64,000 bases of DNA from Marinilabiliaceae bacterium ANBcel2 (GCA_029688995.1 JARULA010000003.1:62001-126000), one strand, 5' to 3'. Positions 8,969-19,031 are shown, numbered from the stretch's first letter. Made by a program: numbers and translations. The notes: a model not told the origin generated them from the letters alone.

Positions 8969-9015
8969 AAAGCCGTAAAGAGTTCTCTTGAATTTTTTAC
9001 GGCTTTGTTATTTTT
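8969..9015 (+). terminator. rho terminator
   Basis: An 11-bp perfect stem, AAAGCCGTAAA (8969-8979) and TTTACGGCTTT (8996-9006), with a 16-base loop is followed by GTTATTTTTA. It lies about 37 bp after the rho stop codon. Confidence 0.8.
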
Positions 9016-9117
9016 AATAGATATAAATTGCAATATTTTAGTTAAATTGTAATGCCGGGATAGCAATTTTTGTTGTGCTATGTTTTATATTTGTCTGTGT
9101 ACAATAAATATGAAAAT

Positions 9118-10296
9118 ATGATGCAGGCTTTTTTTAAAACACATAAATATTTGCTTGAGCATTTAAATGTGCCTGTTCATCGTGGTTTAATGAAAAAAGT
9201 TGATTGGAGTGACCGTTTGATAGGGATTTTGGGTGCTCGCGGTGTTGGAAAAACCAATTTTTTGTTAGACTATATCTACTCATCATATAAAAATGATAAA
9301 TCATGTTTATATGTGAATTTAAACAATCTCTATTTTGCTAATCGCTCTTTGGTCTCTTTTGCCGATGAATTTCAAAAGACCGGGGGCAAAATATTGGTTT
9401 TTGATCAAGTCTTCAAGTATCCCGGTTGGGCAGATGAGTTAATATACTGTTATGATAATTTTCGTGATTTGAGAATTGTTTTCAGTGGCTCTCCCTTAAT
9501 GCAAAATGATAAACTCGATTCAGGGCTGGATGGCAGAGCAAATATCTATAATCTACAGGGTTTTTCGTTTAGGGAATATCTCAATTTTAAGTCGGGCAAT
9601 AACTTTGAACCTTTATCACTAAACGATATTATAACTGATCATCAAAATATTGCAAAAAAAATTGTGGGTAGAGTTAAGCCCCTTGCTTTTTTTACAGATT
9701 ACTTACATCATGGTTACTATCCGTTTTTTCTGGAGAAGAGTAATTACCTTGAAAATCTTTTAAAAAATATAAATTTGGTTTTAGAGGTTGATATTAGTTA
9801 CCTGCAACAGATTGAACTTAAATATCTTCCTAAACTGCGAAAATTATTGTATATTTTAGCGTGTTCAGCTCCGTTTCAGCCTAATATAAGCAGGCTTAGT
9901 CATGAGATAGAGACCAGCAGGGCAACCGTGTTGAACTATTTAAAATATTTAAGGCAGGCCCGATTAGTAAATCTGCTTTATGAATCAGAGGCAGACTGTT
10001 TAAGAAAACCCTCTGAGGTTTATCTTCAAAATCCTAATCTTGTTTTTTCGGTTTCGCGCGGAGAGATTGATCAAAATATGTTGTGTAAAACCTTTTTCTG
10101 TAATCAAACAGGGTGTAATAATCGTGTTTCATATAGCAAACAGAGCGATTTTATTGTCGATGGCACATATAAATTTAATGTAGTTGACAAGATGGCTGAC
10201 AGTTGCAAAAATGATAGTATTTGGTATGCCTGTGATATGATAGAATCGGGTAGTGACAATATAATACCTTTGTGGTTGTTTGGTTTTTTGGATTAA
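9118..10296 (+). CDS. divergent AAA_14/DUF4143-type ATPase, probably ATP-hydrolysis defective
   Basis: The product has 392 residues from the ATG at 9118; upstream TTG starts would add unrelated residues. It resembles the Bacteroidota AAA proteins with an N-terminal P-loop domain, a winged helix and a C-terminal DUF4143-like region ending in IPLWLFGF. Walker A is intact (GARGVGKT, residues 39-46). Walker B reads LVFDQVFKYPGW, with Gln97 where relatives have the catalytic Glu (DEVHKYPNW as I recall the family). The sensor motif reads SGSPLM rather than a TGSS form, and the C-terminal EVGGK-type motif reads NVVDK. The cell role of the family is unknown. It stands alone between rho and PFOR. Confidence 0.7.
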   Translation: MMQAFFKTHKYLLEHLNVPVHRGLMKKVDWSDRLIGILGARGVGKTNFLLDYIYSSYKNDKSCLYVNLNNLYFANRSLVSFADEFQKTGGKILVFDQVFKYPGWADELIYCYDNFRDLRIVFSGSPLMQNDKLDSGLDGRANIYNLQGFSFREYLNFKSGNNFEPLSLNDIITDHQNIAKKIVGRVKPLAFFTDYLHHGYYPFFLEKSNYLENLLKNINLVLEVDISYLQQIELKYLPKLRKLLYILACSAPFQPNISRLSHEIETSRATVLNYLKYLRQARLVNLLYESEADCLRKPSEVYLQNPNLVFSVSRGEIDQNMLCKTFFCNQTGCNNRVSYSKQSDFIVDGTYKFNVVDKMADSCKNDSIWYACDMIESGSDNIIPLWLFGFLD

Positions 10297-10357
10297 TTAT
10301 TAGAATATACTTAGAGTATTAAATAAACTATTTTTTAACTGTAAAGAGAATAAACAA

Positions 10358-13300
10358 ATGGCAAAATCAAAGAAGTTTATTACTTGTGATGGGAATTACG
10401 CCGCATCTCACATAGCTTATATGTTTAGTGAGGTAGCAGCAATTTATCCTATTACACCTTCTTCCAACATGGCAGAGTATGTTGATGAATGGGCTGCTAA
10501 TGGAAGAAAAAACATCTTCGGTGAAACTGTTCAGCTTGAGGAGATGCAATCTGAGGCCGGAGCTGCCGGAGCTCTTCACGGATCATTGCAGGCAGGAGCT
10601 TTATCATCTACATTTACTGCTTCACAGGGATTACTGCTGATGATTCCTAATATGTATAAAATTGCAGGAGAACTGCTTCCAGGAGTATTTCATGTGAGTG
10701 CACGAAGTTTGGCTGCACAGGCCCTCTCAATTTTTGGTGATCATAGTGATGTTATGTCAACCCGTCAAACTGGCTTTGCAATGCTTGCTACGGGTAGCGT
10801 TCAGGAGGTTATGGATCTTGCTGGTATAGCACACCTTGCTTCAATTAAGTCACGTATTCCATTTCTTCACTTTTTTGATGGATTCCGTACTTCTCATGAA
10901 ATTCAAAAGGTTGAGATGATGGAGCAGGATAGTCTTAAAGAGCTTATTGATTGGGATGCACTTAAAAAATTCCGTGCCAATGCTCTTAATCCTGAAAATC
11001 CTGTAACAAGGGGAACTGCTCAAAATCCTGATATCTATTTTCAGTCACGTGAAGCTGCAAATCCTTTTTATGATGCTATTCCTGATATTGTAGCTGATTA
11101 TATGGATGAGATATCCAAAATCACTGGTCGTAAATATAGACCATTTACATATTACGGTGCCGAAGATGCTGAAAATATTGTAGTTGCAATGGGGTCAATT
11201 ACCGATACCATTAAAGAGACTATCGATTATCTTAACGATAAAGGAGAGAAGGTTGGTTTGATATCGGTTCATCTATATCGTCCTTTTTCTGCGAAGCACT
11301 TTTTTGAGGCTTTCCCTTCTTCTACAAAACGTATTGCTGTTCTTGACCGCACAAAAGAGCCGGGAGCAAACGGGGATCCTCTTTATCTTGATGTTCGTGA
11401 TCTTTTCTATGGAAAAGAGAATGCACCGGTTGTAATAGGTGGTCGCTACGGGTTATCATCAAAAGATACAACACCTGCTCATATTGTTGCAGTGTTTGAG
11501 AATCTTAAGATGAATGAGCCTAAAAATAATTTCACCTTAGGTATTGTAGATGATGTTACTTATAAGTCTCTTCCTCTTTTACCTGATATAGATCTTAGTG
11601 TTGAAGGAACCTTTGCCGGTAAATTTTATGGTTTGGGATCTGATGGTACCGTTGGTGCAAATAAAAACAGTATTATGATTATTGGTGATAATACCGATAA
11701 GTTTGCACAGGCATACTTCTCGTATGACTCTAAAAAATCGGGCGGTATTACTATCTCTCACCTTAGGTTTGGCGATAATCCTATACGTTCACCATATCTT
11801 GTCAATACTCCCGATTTTGTAGCATGTCATGTTCCTGCATATTTAGGACGTTATGATATGCTTAAAGGTCTTAAAAAAGGTGGTACATTCTTGCTTAACA
11901 GCCATTGGGATGCCGAAGGAACCAAAGAGCGACTTCCTGATGATGTTAAAAAGTATTTGGCCGAAAATGATATCAACTTTTATATTATAAATGCAACAAA
12001 GATTGCTGAAGAGATTGGTTTGGGTAATCGTACCAACACAATTATGCAGTCAGCTTTCTTTAAAATTTCGGGTGTAATCTCTTATGACGAGGCCGTTGAT
12101 CAGATGAAAAAATTTGTTATTAAATCTTTTGCACGTAAAGGTGAAGAGATTGTTAACATGAATCATAAAGCTATTGATCGTGGTGGTGATGTTACAAAAG
12201 TTGATATCCCCGGGGAGTGGGCCTCTATAGGCGCAGAGAAGAGTAATGGTGATGGAAACGATCTTCCTGACTTTATTGAAAATGTTGTATTCCCTATAAA
12301 TGCTCAAAAAGGAGATGATCTACCTGTAAGTACATTTTTAGGTCGTGAGGATGGAACTTTTCCGCAGGGAACAACTGCTTATGAGAAGCGAGGTATTGCT
12401 GTTAATGTTCCTGAGTGGCAGGTTGATAACTGCATTCAGTGTAACCAGTGTGCTTATGTTTGTCCGCATGCAGCTATTCGTCCTTTCCTTCTTGATGAAA
12501 AAGAGATCGAAGGTGCACCTGAGGGTATAGCTACCAAAAAGGCTAATGGTAAGGCATTTGCCGGATTGCAATATAGAATTCAGGTTAGCGTTCTTGACTG
12601 TACAGGCTGCGGTAATTGCGCCGAGGTGTGTCCGTCAAAAACCAAATCGCTTGTGATGAAACCTCTCGAGGAGCAGATGGAAGAGACTAAGAATTGGGAT
12701 TATATGGTTGAAAATGTATCAATTAAAGATAATCTTCAATCAAAAGATCTTAATGTTAAGGCTTCTCAGTTTGCTCAGCCGTTATTTGAGTTTTCTGGAG
12801 CATGTGCTGGTTGTGGCGAAACTCCTTATATTAAACTTATCACTCAGCTTTATGGTGACAGGATGATGATTGCTAATGCTACTGGATGTTCATCTATCTA
12901 TGGTGGCTCTGCACCTGCTACTCCATATTGTAAGGATAAAAATGGTCGTGGTCCTGCCTGGGCAAACTCTTTATTTGAAGATAATGCTGAGTATGGTATG
13001 GGTATGGCTACTGCAGTAGATAAGCTTCGTGACAGGATTGAGCTTCGCATGAAGGCTTCTATGAATGATGTAGCTCCTGCTACAAAAGAGGCTTTTGAGG
13101 TATGGATTGAAGTTAAAGAGGATGGAAATAAGAGTCGTGAAGCTTCAGATGCTGTAATTAAGGCGTTAAAAGATGAGAAGCATCAGTCGGCCAAAGAGAT
13201 TTTAGACCTTAAAGATTATCTCGTTAAAAAATCGGTGTGGATTTTTGGAGGTGACGGATGGGCCTATGATATCGGTTATGGTGGCCTTGATCATGTTATA

Positions 13301-13897
13301 GCTAGTGGTAAAGATGTAAATATTCTTGTGATGGATACAGAGGTTTATTCTAACACAGGCGGACAGGCATCTAAGTCAACACCGGTTGGAGCTGTTGCTA
13401 AATTTGCTGCATCGGGTAAAAAGGTTCGTAAAAAGGATCTTGGATTAATGGCTACAACCTATGGTTATGTGTATGTGGCTCAGGTTGCGATGGGGGCTAA
13501 TCAGGCACAATACTTCAAAGCAATAAAAGAGGCTGAAGCATATCCCGGACCATCTCTTATCATCGCATACTCTCCCTGTATAAGTCACGGGTTAAAAGGA
13601 GGTATGGGTAATGCTCAGGATGAAACCAAAAGAGCAGTTGAATGCGGATACTGGCATATGTTCCGTTATAATCCAATGTTAGAGGCCGAAGGTAAAAATC
13701 CATTTGTGCTTGATTCTAAAGAGCCTGAATGGAGTAAGTTTGATGCTTTCCTTAAAAATGAGGTTAGGTACACCTCTTTAATGAAAGCATTCCCCGAAGA
13801 GGCTAAGGAGCTCTTTGTAGCTGCCGAGGAGAATGCAAAATGGCGTTATAACAGTTATCGTCGACTTGCTGAGATGGATTATTCAACTCAGGAATAA
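10358..13897 (+). CDS. nifJ: pyruvate:ferredoxin (flavodoxin) oxidoreductase
   Basis: This single-chain oxygen-sensitive enzyme oxidises pyruvate with CoA to acetyl-CoA and CO2 and reduces ferredoxin or flavodoxin. All domains of the roughly 1,170-residue family are present in 1,179 residues. The N-terminal domain has the YPITPSS motif. A ferredoxin domain carries two CxxCxxCxxxC clusters (Cys692/695/698/702 and Cys748/751/754/758). The third cluster begins at Cys816/819 (CAGCGE). The thiamine diphosphate site lies around GGDGWAYDIGYGG through NTGGQ. Together with PPDK downstream it marks a fermentative or anaerobic central metabolism. A strong terminator follows. Confidence 0.97.
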   Translation: MAKSKKFITCDGNYAASHIAYMFSEVAAIYPITPSSNMAEYVDEWAANGRKNIFGETVQLEEMQSEAGAAGALHGSLQAGALSSTFTASQGLLLMIPNMYKIAGELLPGVFHVSARSLAAQALSIFGDHSDVMSTRQTGFAMLATGSVQEVMDLAGIAHLASIKSRIPFLHFFDGFRTSHEIQKVEMMEQDSLKELIDWDALKKFRANALNPENPVTRGTAQNPDIYFQSREAANPFYDAIPDIVADYMDEISKITGRKYRPFTYYGAEDAENIVVAMGSITDTIKETIDYLNDKGEKVGLISVHLYRPFSAKHFFEAFPSSTKRIAVLDRTKEPGANGDPLYLDVRDLFYGKENAPVVIGGRYGLSSKDTTPAHIVAVFENLKMNEPKNNFTLGIVDDVTYKSLPLLPDIDLSVEGTFAGKFYGLGSDGTVGANKNSIMIIGDNTDKFAQAYFSYDSKKSGGITISHLRFGDNPIRSPYLVNTPDFVACHVPAYLGRYDMLKGLKKGGTFLLNSHWDAEGTKERLPDDVKKYLAENDINFYIINATKIAEEIGLGNRTNTIMQSAFFKISGVISYDEAVDQMKKFVIKSFARKGEEIVNMNHKAIDRGGDVTKVDIPGEWASIGAEKSNGDGNDLPDFIENVVFPINAQKGDDLPVSTFLGREDGTFPQGTTAYEKRGIAVNVPEWQVDNCIQCNQCAYVCPHAAIRPFLLDEKEIEGAPEGIATKKANGKAFAGLQYRIQVSVLDCTGCGNCAEVCPSKTKSLVMKPLEEQMEETKNWDYMVENVSIKDNLQSKDLNVKASQFAQPLFEFSGACAGCGETPYIKLITQLYGDRMMIANATGCSSIYGGSAPATPYCKDKNGRGPAWANSLFEDNAEYGMGMATAVDKLRDRIELRMKASMNDVAPATKEAFEVWIEVKEDGNKSREASDAVIKALKDEKHQSAKEILDLKDYLVKKSVWIFGGDGWAYDIGYGGLDHVIASGKDVNILVMDTEVYSNTGGQASKSTPVGAVAKFAASGKKVRKKDLGLMATTYGYVYVAQVAMGANQAQYFKAIKEAEAYPGPSLIIAYSPCISHGLKGGMGNAQDETKRAVECGYWHMFRYNPMLEAEGKNPFVLDSKEPEWSKFDAFLKNEVRYTSLMKAFPEEAKELFVAAEENAKWRYNSYRRLAEMDYSTQE

Positions 13898-13952
13898 TAA
13901 TAGATGTAGAGAGTGTTTTCATTAGTATAACTCTCTATAAATTTAATTGATA

Positions 13953-13991
13953 AGCGGGGACTCTTTTATAAGAGCTCCCCGCTCTGTTTTT
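13953..13991 (+). terminator. PFOR terminator
   Basis: A GC-rich stem AGCGGGGA/TCCCCGCT with an extended inner CTCTT/AAGAG arm is followed by CTGTTTTT. A second weaker hairpin (AGAGAGT/ACTCTCT, 13908-13936) lies just upstream, directly after the stop codon. Confidence 0.85.
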
Positions 13992-14061
13992 GAACAAGGC
14001 TTGTTGAATATTGTTTTATTTTAAGTTAACTTGTTGTGTAATAATTTAAAATGATTTTAAT

Positions 14062-15072
14062 ATGGACTTGTCGGTAAACTATTTGGGACATAAACTTAAA
14101 AACCCTTTGATTGTTGGAGCTTCAAATTTGTCTCTGGATCTTTCCAAAGCTTTGGCGCTTGAAAAAGCCGGTGTTTCGGCAATAGTTTTTAAATCTCTTT
14201 TTGAGGAGCAGATTAATCTTGAGTCAGCACAGCTTGAAGATGATCTGCATGAGTATGATGATCGTGACCCCGAGATGATTACTCTTTTCCCTGATATAAA
14301 GCATGCCGGACCAAAAGCTCATCTTATGGCGCTAAAAAAGCTTAAGGAGAAGCTCACTATTCCGGTTTTTGCTAGTCTTAACTGTAATTACAAAGAGAGT
14401 TGGGATTTATATGCCAGTTACCTTGTTGAAGCCGGAGCTGATGCTTTAGAGCTTAATTTTTATTCAGCTGTTTCGGATGGTGAAAAATCAGCTGCTGAGA
14501 TAGAGGATAAACAGATTGAGATTTTGAAAATTGTTAAGAATAAAGTTGATATTCCCATTGCCGTTAAACTCAGTCCGTACTACACCAACCCTATCGCTTT
14601 TATAGAAAAAATGGATGATGCGGGTCTCGATAGTCTTGTACTGTTTAACAGGTTCTTTCACCCCGACATTGATATTAAGAGAGAAAAACTTGAAATGCCA
14701 TATAATCTCAGTACTTCTAATGATAGTCGTTTAACTATAAGATATATGGGGCTTTTGTCAAATAATGTAAAAGCTGATTTGTGTGCTAATACCGGGATTA
14801 TTAAGAGTGAAGATTTAATTGCAGCAATTTTAGCAGGTGCTGATGCTGTTCAGGTTGTGAGTACAATATATAAAAATGGTGTCGATCATATCTCTGTTAT
14901 GATTGATGAATTAGAGTTATGGATGAAAAGCAAGAATTATAGATTAATTAACGATTTTAAAGGAAAATTGTCTAAACAACAATTAAAAGAGCCTTTTGCA
15001 TATAGCCGCGGACAGTACGTAGATTTCATTTTAAAAGCAGGAGACTATTCAAAAAAATATCCGGTAAAATAG
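14062..15072 (+). CDS. dihydroorotate dehydrogenase-like flavoprotein
   Basis: This 336-residue protein has the FMN-binding TIM barrel of the dihydroorotate dehydrogenase family (opening LGHKLKNPLIVGASN, barrel strands PVFASLNCN, IPIAVKLSPY, and a C-terminal phosphate site around AGADAVQVVSTIY). In true class 1A enzymes the active-site loop contains an NxSCPN-type catalytic Cys; here the equivalent region reads ELNFYSAVSDGE, so the catalytic base is missing and pyrimidine synthesis is unlikely to be its job. It is placed between PFOR and PPDK, in the same direction, which hints at a role in redox or pyruvate metabolism. The real substrate is unknown. Confidence 0.8.
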   Translation: MDLSVNYLGHKLKNPLIVGASNLSLDLSKALALEKAGVSAIVFKSLFEEQINLESAQLEDDLHEYDDRDPEMITLFPDIKHAGPKAHLMALKKLKEKLTIPVFASLNCNYKESWDLYASYLVEAGADALELNFYSAVSDGEKSAAEIEDKQIEILKIVKNKVDIPIAVKLSPYYTNPIAFIEKMDDAGLDSLVLFNRFFHPDIDIKREKLEMPYNLSTSNDSRLTIRYMGLLSNNVKADLCANTGIIKSEDLIAAILAGADAVQVVSTIYKNGVDHISVMIDELELWMKSKNYRLINDFKGKLSKQQLKEPFAYSRGQYVDFILKAGDYSKKYPVK

Positions 15073-15201
15073 TTTTCATTTAATACTTTATAACTAAACT
15101 TTAAATATTTTGTTTACAGTTAAATGGTAAAATTTCAGTTTCTTTGTATCCTAATTAAAGTAATGCTTCTCTGTTAATTTTGAACAAACAATAATATAAT
15201 T

Positions 15202-17913
15202 ATGAGTATTAAACGTGTTTATACTTTTGGCGACGGAAAAGCCGAGGGTAAAGCAGATATGAAAAATCTGCTGGGCGGAAAAGGTGCTAACCTTGCTGAA
15301 ATGAATCTGCTCGGAGTTCCCGTACCTCCCGGATTCACCATTACAACTGATGTATGTACCGAGTATAATGAGCTTGGGCGAGACAAAGTTGTAGAGTTGT
15401 TAAAATCTGAGGTTGAGAATGCTATTGCAAACATTGAGAAGTTAACAGGAACAGTTTTTGGTGATTCTGATAACCCTTTATTGGTTTCTGTTCGTTCTGG
15501 TGCAAGAGCTTCAATGCCTGGTATGATGGATACTATCTTGAACCTGGGACTTAATGATGAAGCTGTAAAAGGTATTGCTAAAAAATCGGGTAATGAGTGG
15601 TTTGCATGGGATTCGTATAGACGATTTGTGCAGATGTATGGCGATGTTGTACTGGAGATGAAGCCTCAATCAAAAGAGGATATTGATCCTTTTGAGAAGA
15701 TCATGGAAGAGATGAAAGAGGAGAAGGGTATAGAGCTTGATACTCAATTCACTGTTGATGATCTTAAAGAGCTTGTGCAGCGATTTAAGAGTGCGGTAAA
15801 AGAGCAGACAGGAAAAGATTTTCCTGCTTCGGCTTATGAGCAGTTGTGGGGTTCTGTTATGGCTGTTTTTGACAGTTGGGGAAATCCTCGTGCCGAATAT
15901 TATCGCCGTCTTAATGGTATTCCTGATGAGTGGGGTACTGCTGTAAATGTTCAGGCTATGGTATTTGGAAATATGGGTGATACATCAGCTACCGGAGTTG
16001 CATTTACTCGTGACTCAGCTACCGGAGAGGATGTTTTTAACGGTGAATATCTTATTAATGCTCAGGGAGAGGATGTTGTTGCTGGTACAAGAACACCTCA
16101 GGAAATCACTCTTACGGGTAGCCGTAAGTGGGCAGATCTTCAGGAAGTATCTGAAGAGGAGCGAGCTTCTAAGTTTCCTTCTCTTGAAGAGACTATGCCT
16201 GATCTTTATAAGCAGCTGGATGAGGTTCAGCAAAAGCTTGAAGATCACTATAAAGATATGCAGGACCTTGAGTTTACAATTCAGTCGGGTAAATTATGGA
16301 TTCTTCAAACTCGTAGTGGTAAGCGTACATGTGCTGCTATGGTAAAAATAGCAATGGATCTTTTAAGAGATAAAAAGATTGATGAGAAGACTGCACTTTT
16401 GCGAGTTGAGCCAAAAAAACTTGATGAACTTCTTCACCCGGTTTTCGATTCAGTTGCAATCCGTTCTGCTGAAGTTTTAGCTAAAGGATTACCTGCTTCT
16501 CCCGGTGCTGCTACTGGTCAAATCGTATTTTTTGCCGATGAGGCTTCTAAATATGATGAGAGTATTCTTGTAAGAATTGAAACTTCTCCCGAAGATTTGG
16601 AAGGAATGAATATCGCTAAAGGTATTCTTACTGCAAGAGGAGGAATGACATCTCATGCTGCGGTTGTTGCCAGAGGTATGGGAAAATGTTGTGTTTCGGG
16701 TGCAGGAGCATTAAAGATTGATTACAAGGCTCGTACACTTACCATTGATGGTAAAGTTTATAAAGAGGGTGACTGGCTTTCTCTTAATGGTACAACAGGT
16801 GAGGTTTACAATGGAAAAGTTGAGACTCGTAAGCCCGATATGAGTGGAGATTTTGGTTTGATCATGGATCTTTCTGATAAATACTCTAAAGTTGACGTTC
16901 GTACTAATGCTGACTCTCCTAAAGATGCTAAAGTAGCACTTGAATATGGCGCAAAAGGAATAGGTCTTTGCCGTACCGAACATATGTTCTTCGAGGGTGA
17001 TCGTATTAAAGCTATGCGTGAGATGATTCTTGCATATACAGCTAATGGTCGCAAAAAAGCTCTTAATAAGATTTTACCATATCAACGTGAAGATTTTGAG
17101 GGTATTTTTGAGGCAATGCAGGGATATGGAGTAACTGTACGTCTTCTTGATCCTCCATTGCATGAGTTTGTTCCTCATCAGCTTGCAACTCAAAAAGAGT
17201 TAGCTCAAGAGATGGGTGTTACGCTTGATGTTGTTAAAACAAAAGTTGCCGAGCTTGAAGAGTTTAATCCAATGCTTGGTCATAGAGGTTGTCGTCTTGG
17301 TAACACTTATCCTGAAATTACTGAGATGCAATCACGTGCAATTATTGAAGCTGCTTTAAATCTTAAGGCAAAAGGTGTTGACGCTCGTCCAGAAATTATG
17401 GTTCCTTTAATCGGAACATGTAAAGAGTTTCAGTTGCAGGCCGAAATAATTCACACTACTGCTAAAAAGGTATTTGAAGAAAAGGGAGATACTATCGACT
17501 ATCTTGTTGGAACTATGATTGAGATTCCACGTGCAGCTTTAACTGCAGGAGATGTTGCAAAAGAGGCAGATTTCTTCTCTTTTGGAACTAATGACCTTAC
17601 TCAGATGACTTTTGGTTATTCAAGAGATGATGCAGGAACATTCCTTCCTATCTATTTAGAAAAGGGAATTCTTAAAGAAGATCCTTTCCAGGTTCTTGAT
17701 CAGGAGGGTGTTGGTCAACTTGTTGAGGTGGGTACAGAGCGCGGACGTGCTGCCAAGCCTGATCTTAAAGTTGGTATTTGTGGTGAGCATGGAGGAGAGC
17801 CTTCTTCTGTTGAATTTTGCTGCAGAACCGGAATGAACTATGTTAGCTGTTCTCCTTTTAGAGTGCCTATTGCCCGTCTGGCAACAGCTCAGGCTGCAAT
17901 TAAAGAGGAGTAG
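15202..17913 (+). CDS. ppdK: pyruvate, phosphate dikinase
   Basis: PPDK interconverts pyruvate + ATP + Pi and phosphoenolpyruvate + AMP + PPi, and in anaerobes serves PPi-saving glycolysis or gluconeogenesis. The 903 residues include the N-terminal ATP-grasp domain (LLGGKGANLAEM near residue 24), the phosphohistidine domain with GGMTSHAAVVAR, in which His485 is the swivelling catalytic His, and the C-terminal PEP-binding TIM barrel with GLCRTEHMFF and the SFGTNDLTQMTFG region. A conserved ICGEHGG motif is near the end. A TAATTTTG (15175-15182) resembles a -7 element, but no -33 box sits at the right distance. Confidence 0.97.
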   Translation: MSIKRVYTFGDGKAEGKADMKNLLGGKGANLAEMNLLGVPVPPGFTITTDVCTEYNELGRDKVVELLKSEVENAIANIEKLTGTVFGDSDNPLLVSVRSGARASMPGMMDTILNLGLNDEAVKGIAKKSGNEWFAWDSYRRFVQMYGDVVLEMKPQSKEDIDPFEKIMEEMKEEKGIELDTQFTVDDLKELVQRFKSAVKEQTGKDFPASAYEQLWGSVMAVFDSWGNPRAEYYRRLNGIPDEWGTAVNVQAMVFGNMGDTSATGVAFTRDSATGEDVFNGEYLINAQGEDVVAGTRTPQEITLTGSRKWADLQEVSEEERASKFPSLEETMPDLYKQLDEVQQKLEDHYKDMQDLEFTIQSGKLWILQTRSGKRTCAAMVKIAMDLLRDKKIDEKTALLRVEPKKLDELLHPVFDSVAIRSAEVLAKGLPASPGAATGQIVFFADEASKYDESILVRIETSPEDLEGMNIAKGILTARGGMTSHAAVVARGMGKCCVSGAGALKIDYKARTLTIDGKVYKEGDWLSLNGTTGEVYNGKVETRKPDMSGDFGLIMDLSDKYSKVDVRTNADSPKDAKVALEYGAKGIGLCRTEHMFFEGDRIKAMREMILAYTANGRKKALNKILPYQREDFEGIFEAMQGYGVTVRLLDPPLHEFVPHQLATQKELAQEMGVTLDVVKTKVAELEEFNPMLGHRGCRLGNTYPEITEMQSRAIIEAALNLKAKGVDARPEIMVPLIGTCKEFQLQAEIIHTTAKKVFEEKGDTIDYLVGTMIEIPRAALTAGDVAKEADFFSFGTNDLTQMTFGYSRDDAGTFLPIYLEKGILKEDPFQVLDQEGVGQLVEVGTERGRAAKPDLKVGICGEHGGEPSSVEFCCRTGMNYVSCSPFRVPIARLATAQAAIKEE

Positions 17914-17945
17914 TTGGGTTAACTATTTTTATTGATATATTATAT

Positions 17946-17988
17946 AAGAGAGATTGTTCTGTTTTACCGGGCAGTCTCTTTTTTTTTA
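17946..17988 (+). terminator. probable ppdK terminator
   Basis: An imperfect stem (AAGAGAGATTG against CAGTCTCTT) is followed by a run of nine or more T residues, about 30 bp after the ppdK stop. Confidence 0.6.
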
Positions 17989-18046
17989 TTTGGTCTGTTT
18001 TTGGTTAATATTTTATGTATTTTTGCATGTTAAATTTATTTATAGC

Positions 18047-18466
18047 GTGGGTAGAATTTTAGCATTTGATGTTGGACAAAAACGTGTTGGCATTGCTGCA
18101 ACCGATAGTTTAAAAATTATTGCAAACGGATTAACCACTGTTGCCATTCATGAGGCACACTCTTTTTTAAAAGAGTATATTGAAAAAGAGGATGTGGAGG
18201 CTTTTGTAGTAGGTCATGCAAAAAAAGTAACCGGAGAAGAGTCTGCATCGATGGAATATATCAACCCTTTTGTAAGGAGTTTAAAGAACAAATATAGAGA
18301 TATTCCTGTTTATTTTATGGATGAGCGCTTTACAAGTAAACTTGCTTTAAGAGCTATGATTGATGGAGGGATGAAAAAAGGTGCAAGGAGAGATAAAGGT
18401 ATGGTTGATAAGATTAGTGCTACCATAATTCTTCAATCATTTTTAGAATCACAAAACAGAATTTAA
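18047..18466 (+). CDS. ruvX: putative pre-16S rRNA nuclease / Holliday junction resolvase RuvX (YqgF)
   Basis: This 139-residue RNase H-fold protein is implicated in pre-16S rRNA 5' end processing. The start is taken as the GTG at 18047, giving [17 protein letters not shown], the conserved N-terminus; the open frame upstream encodes an unrelated hydrophobic stretch. Expected residues are visible: Asp in [27 protein letters not shown] and the final catalytic Asp in [12 protein letters not shown]. The stop is 2 bp ahead of the peptide deformylase start, so the two genes form an operon, a pairing common in this phylum. Confidence 0.9.
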   Translation: MGRILAFDVGQKRVGIAATDSLKIIANGLTTVAIHEAHSFLKEYIEKEDVEAFVVGHAKKVTGEESASMEYINPFVRSLKNKYRDIPVYFMDERFTSKLALRAMIDGGMKKGARRDKGMVDKISATIILQSFLESQNRI

Positions 18467-18468
18467 AG

Positions 18469-19023
18469 ATGTTATTACCGATTTTTTTATATGGAAATAG
18501 AGTTTTAAGGAAAATTGCTAAAGATATAGATAAGGATTATGAAGAGTTGCCTCAGCTTATTGAGAATATGTGGGAAACGATGTATCGCTCTGATGGTATA
18601 GGATTGGCTGCTCCGCAAGTAGGTAAATCAATTAGACTGTTTTTAATAGATGGTAACGATTTAGCTGAAGATTTTCCCGAATTGAAAGATTTTAAAAGGG
18701 TGTTTATTAATGCACGTATTATAGAAAGAGACGGTGAGAAGGTGACCGAGGCCGAGGGATGCCTTAGTCTGCCCGGTATTCGTGAAGATGTAACCCGTTA
18801 TGATCGAATTAAAATTGCCTATCAGGATGAGAATTTTAACAGTTATGAGGAGGTTTTTGAAGGCTTTGCTTCAAGAATTGTCCAGCACGAATATGACCAT
18901 ATAGAAGGGAAACTGTTTATAGATTATCTTTCACCACTTCGCAAGCGATTAATAAAAAGTAGGCTTACAGCTATTACTCAGGGTAAAACAGAGGTTGATT
19001 ATAAAGTTCGTGCTCCTCGCTAA
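18469..19023 (+). CDS. def: peptide deformylase
   Basis: Def removes the formyl group from nascent polypeptides using a metal ion. All three family motifs are present in the 184 residues: [10 protein letters not shown] (about 43-52), EGCLSLPG (about 98-105) and QHEYDHIEG (about 140-148), which supply the Cys and two His metal ligands and the catalytic Glu. The C-terminal basic tail is normal. It is translationally close to ruvX and convergent with the FemAB-like gene. Confidence 0.97.
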   Translation: MLLPIFLYGNRVLRKIAKDIDKDYEELPQLIENMWETMYRSDGIGLAAPQVGKSIRLFLIDGNDLAEDFPELKDFKRVFINARIIERDGEKVTEAEGCLSLPGIREDVTRYDRIKIAYQDENFNSYEEVFEGFASRIVQHEYDHIEGKLFIDYLSPLRKRLIKSRLTAITQGKTEVDYKVRAPR

Positions 19024-19031
19024 TTTAGCAA

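Noticed and set aside
15143-15182. Promoter of ppdK from TTTG (15143-15146) and TAATTTTG (15175-15182)
   Set aside because: The spacer is 28 bp, too long for the 19-21 bp of the consensus; only the -7-like element is noted.
18018-18025. -7 element TATTTTTG upstream of ruvX
   Set aside because: The nearest TTG boxes give spacers of 14 or 25 bp, so the match may be chance in AT-rich DNA.
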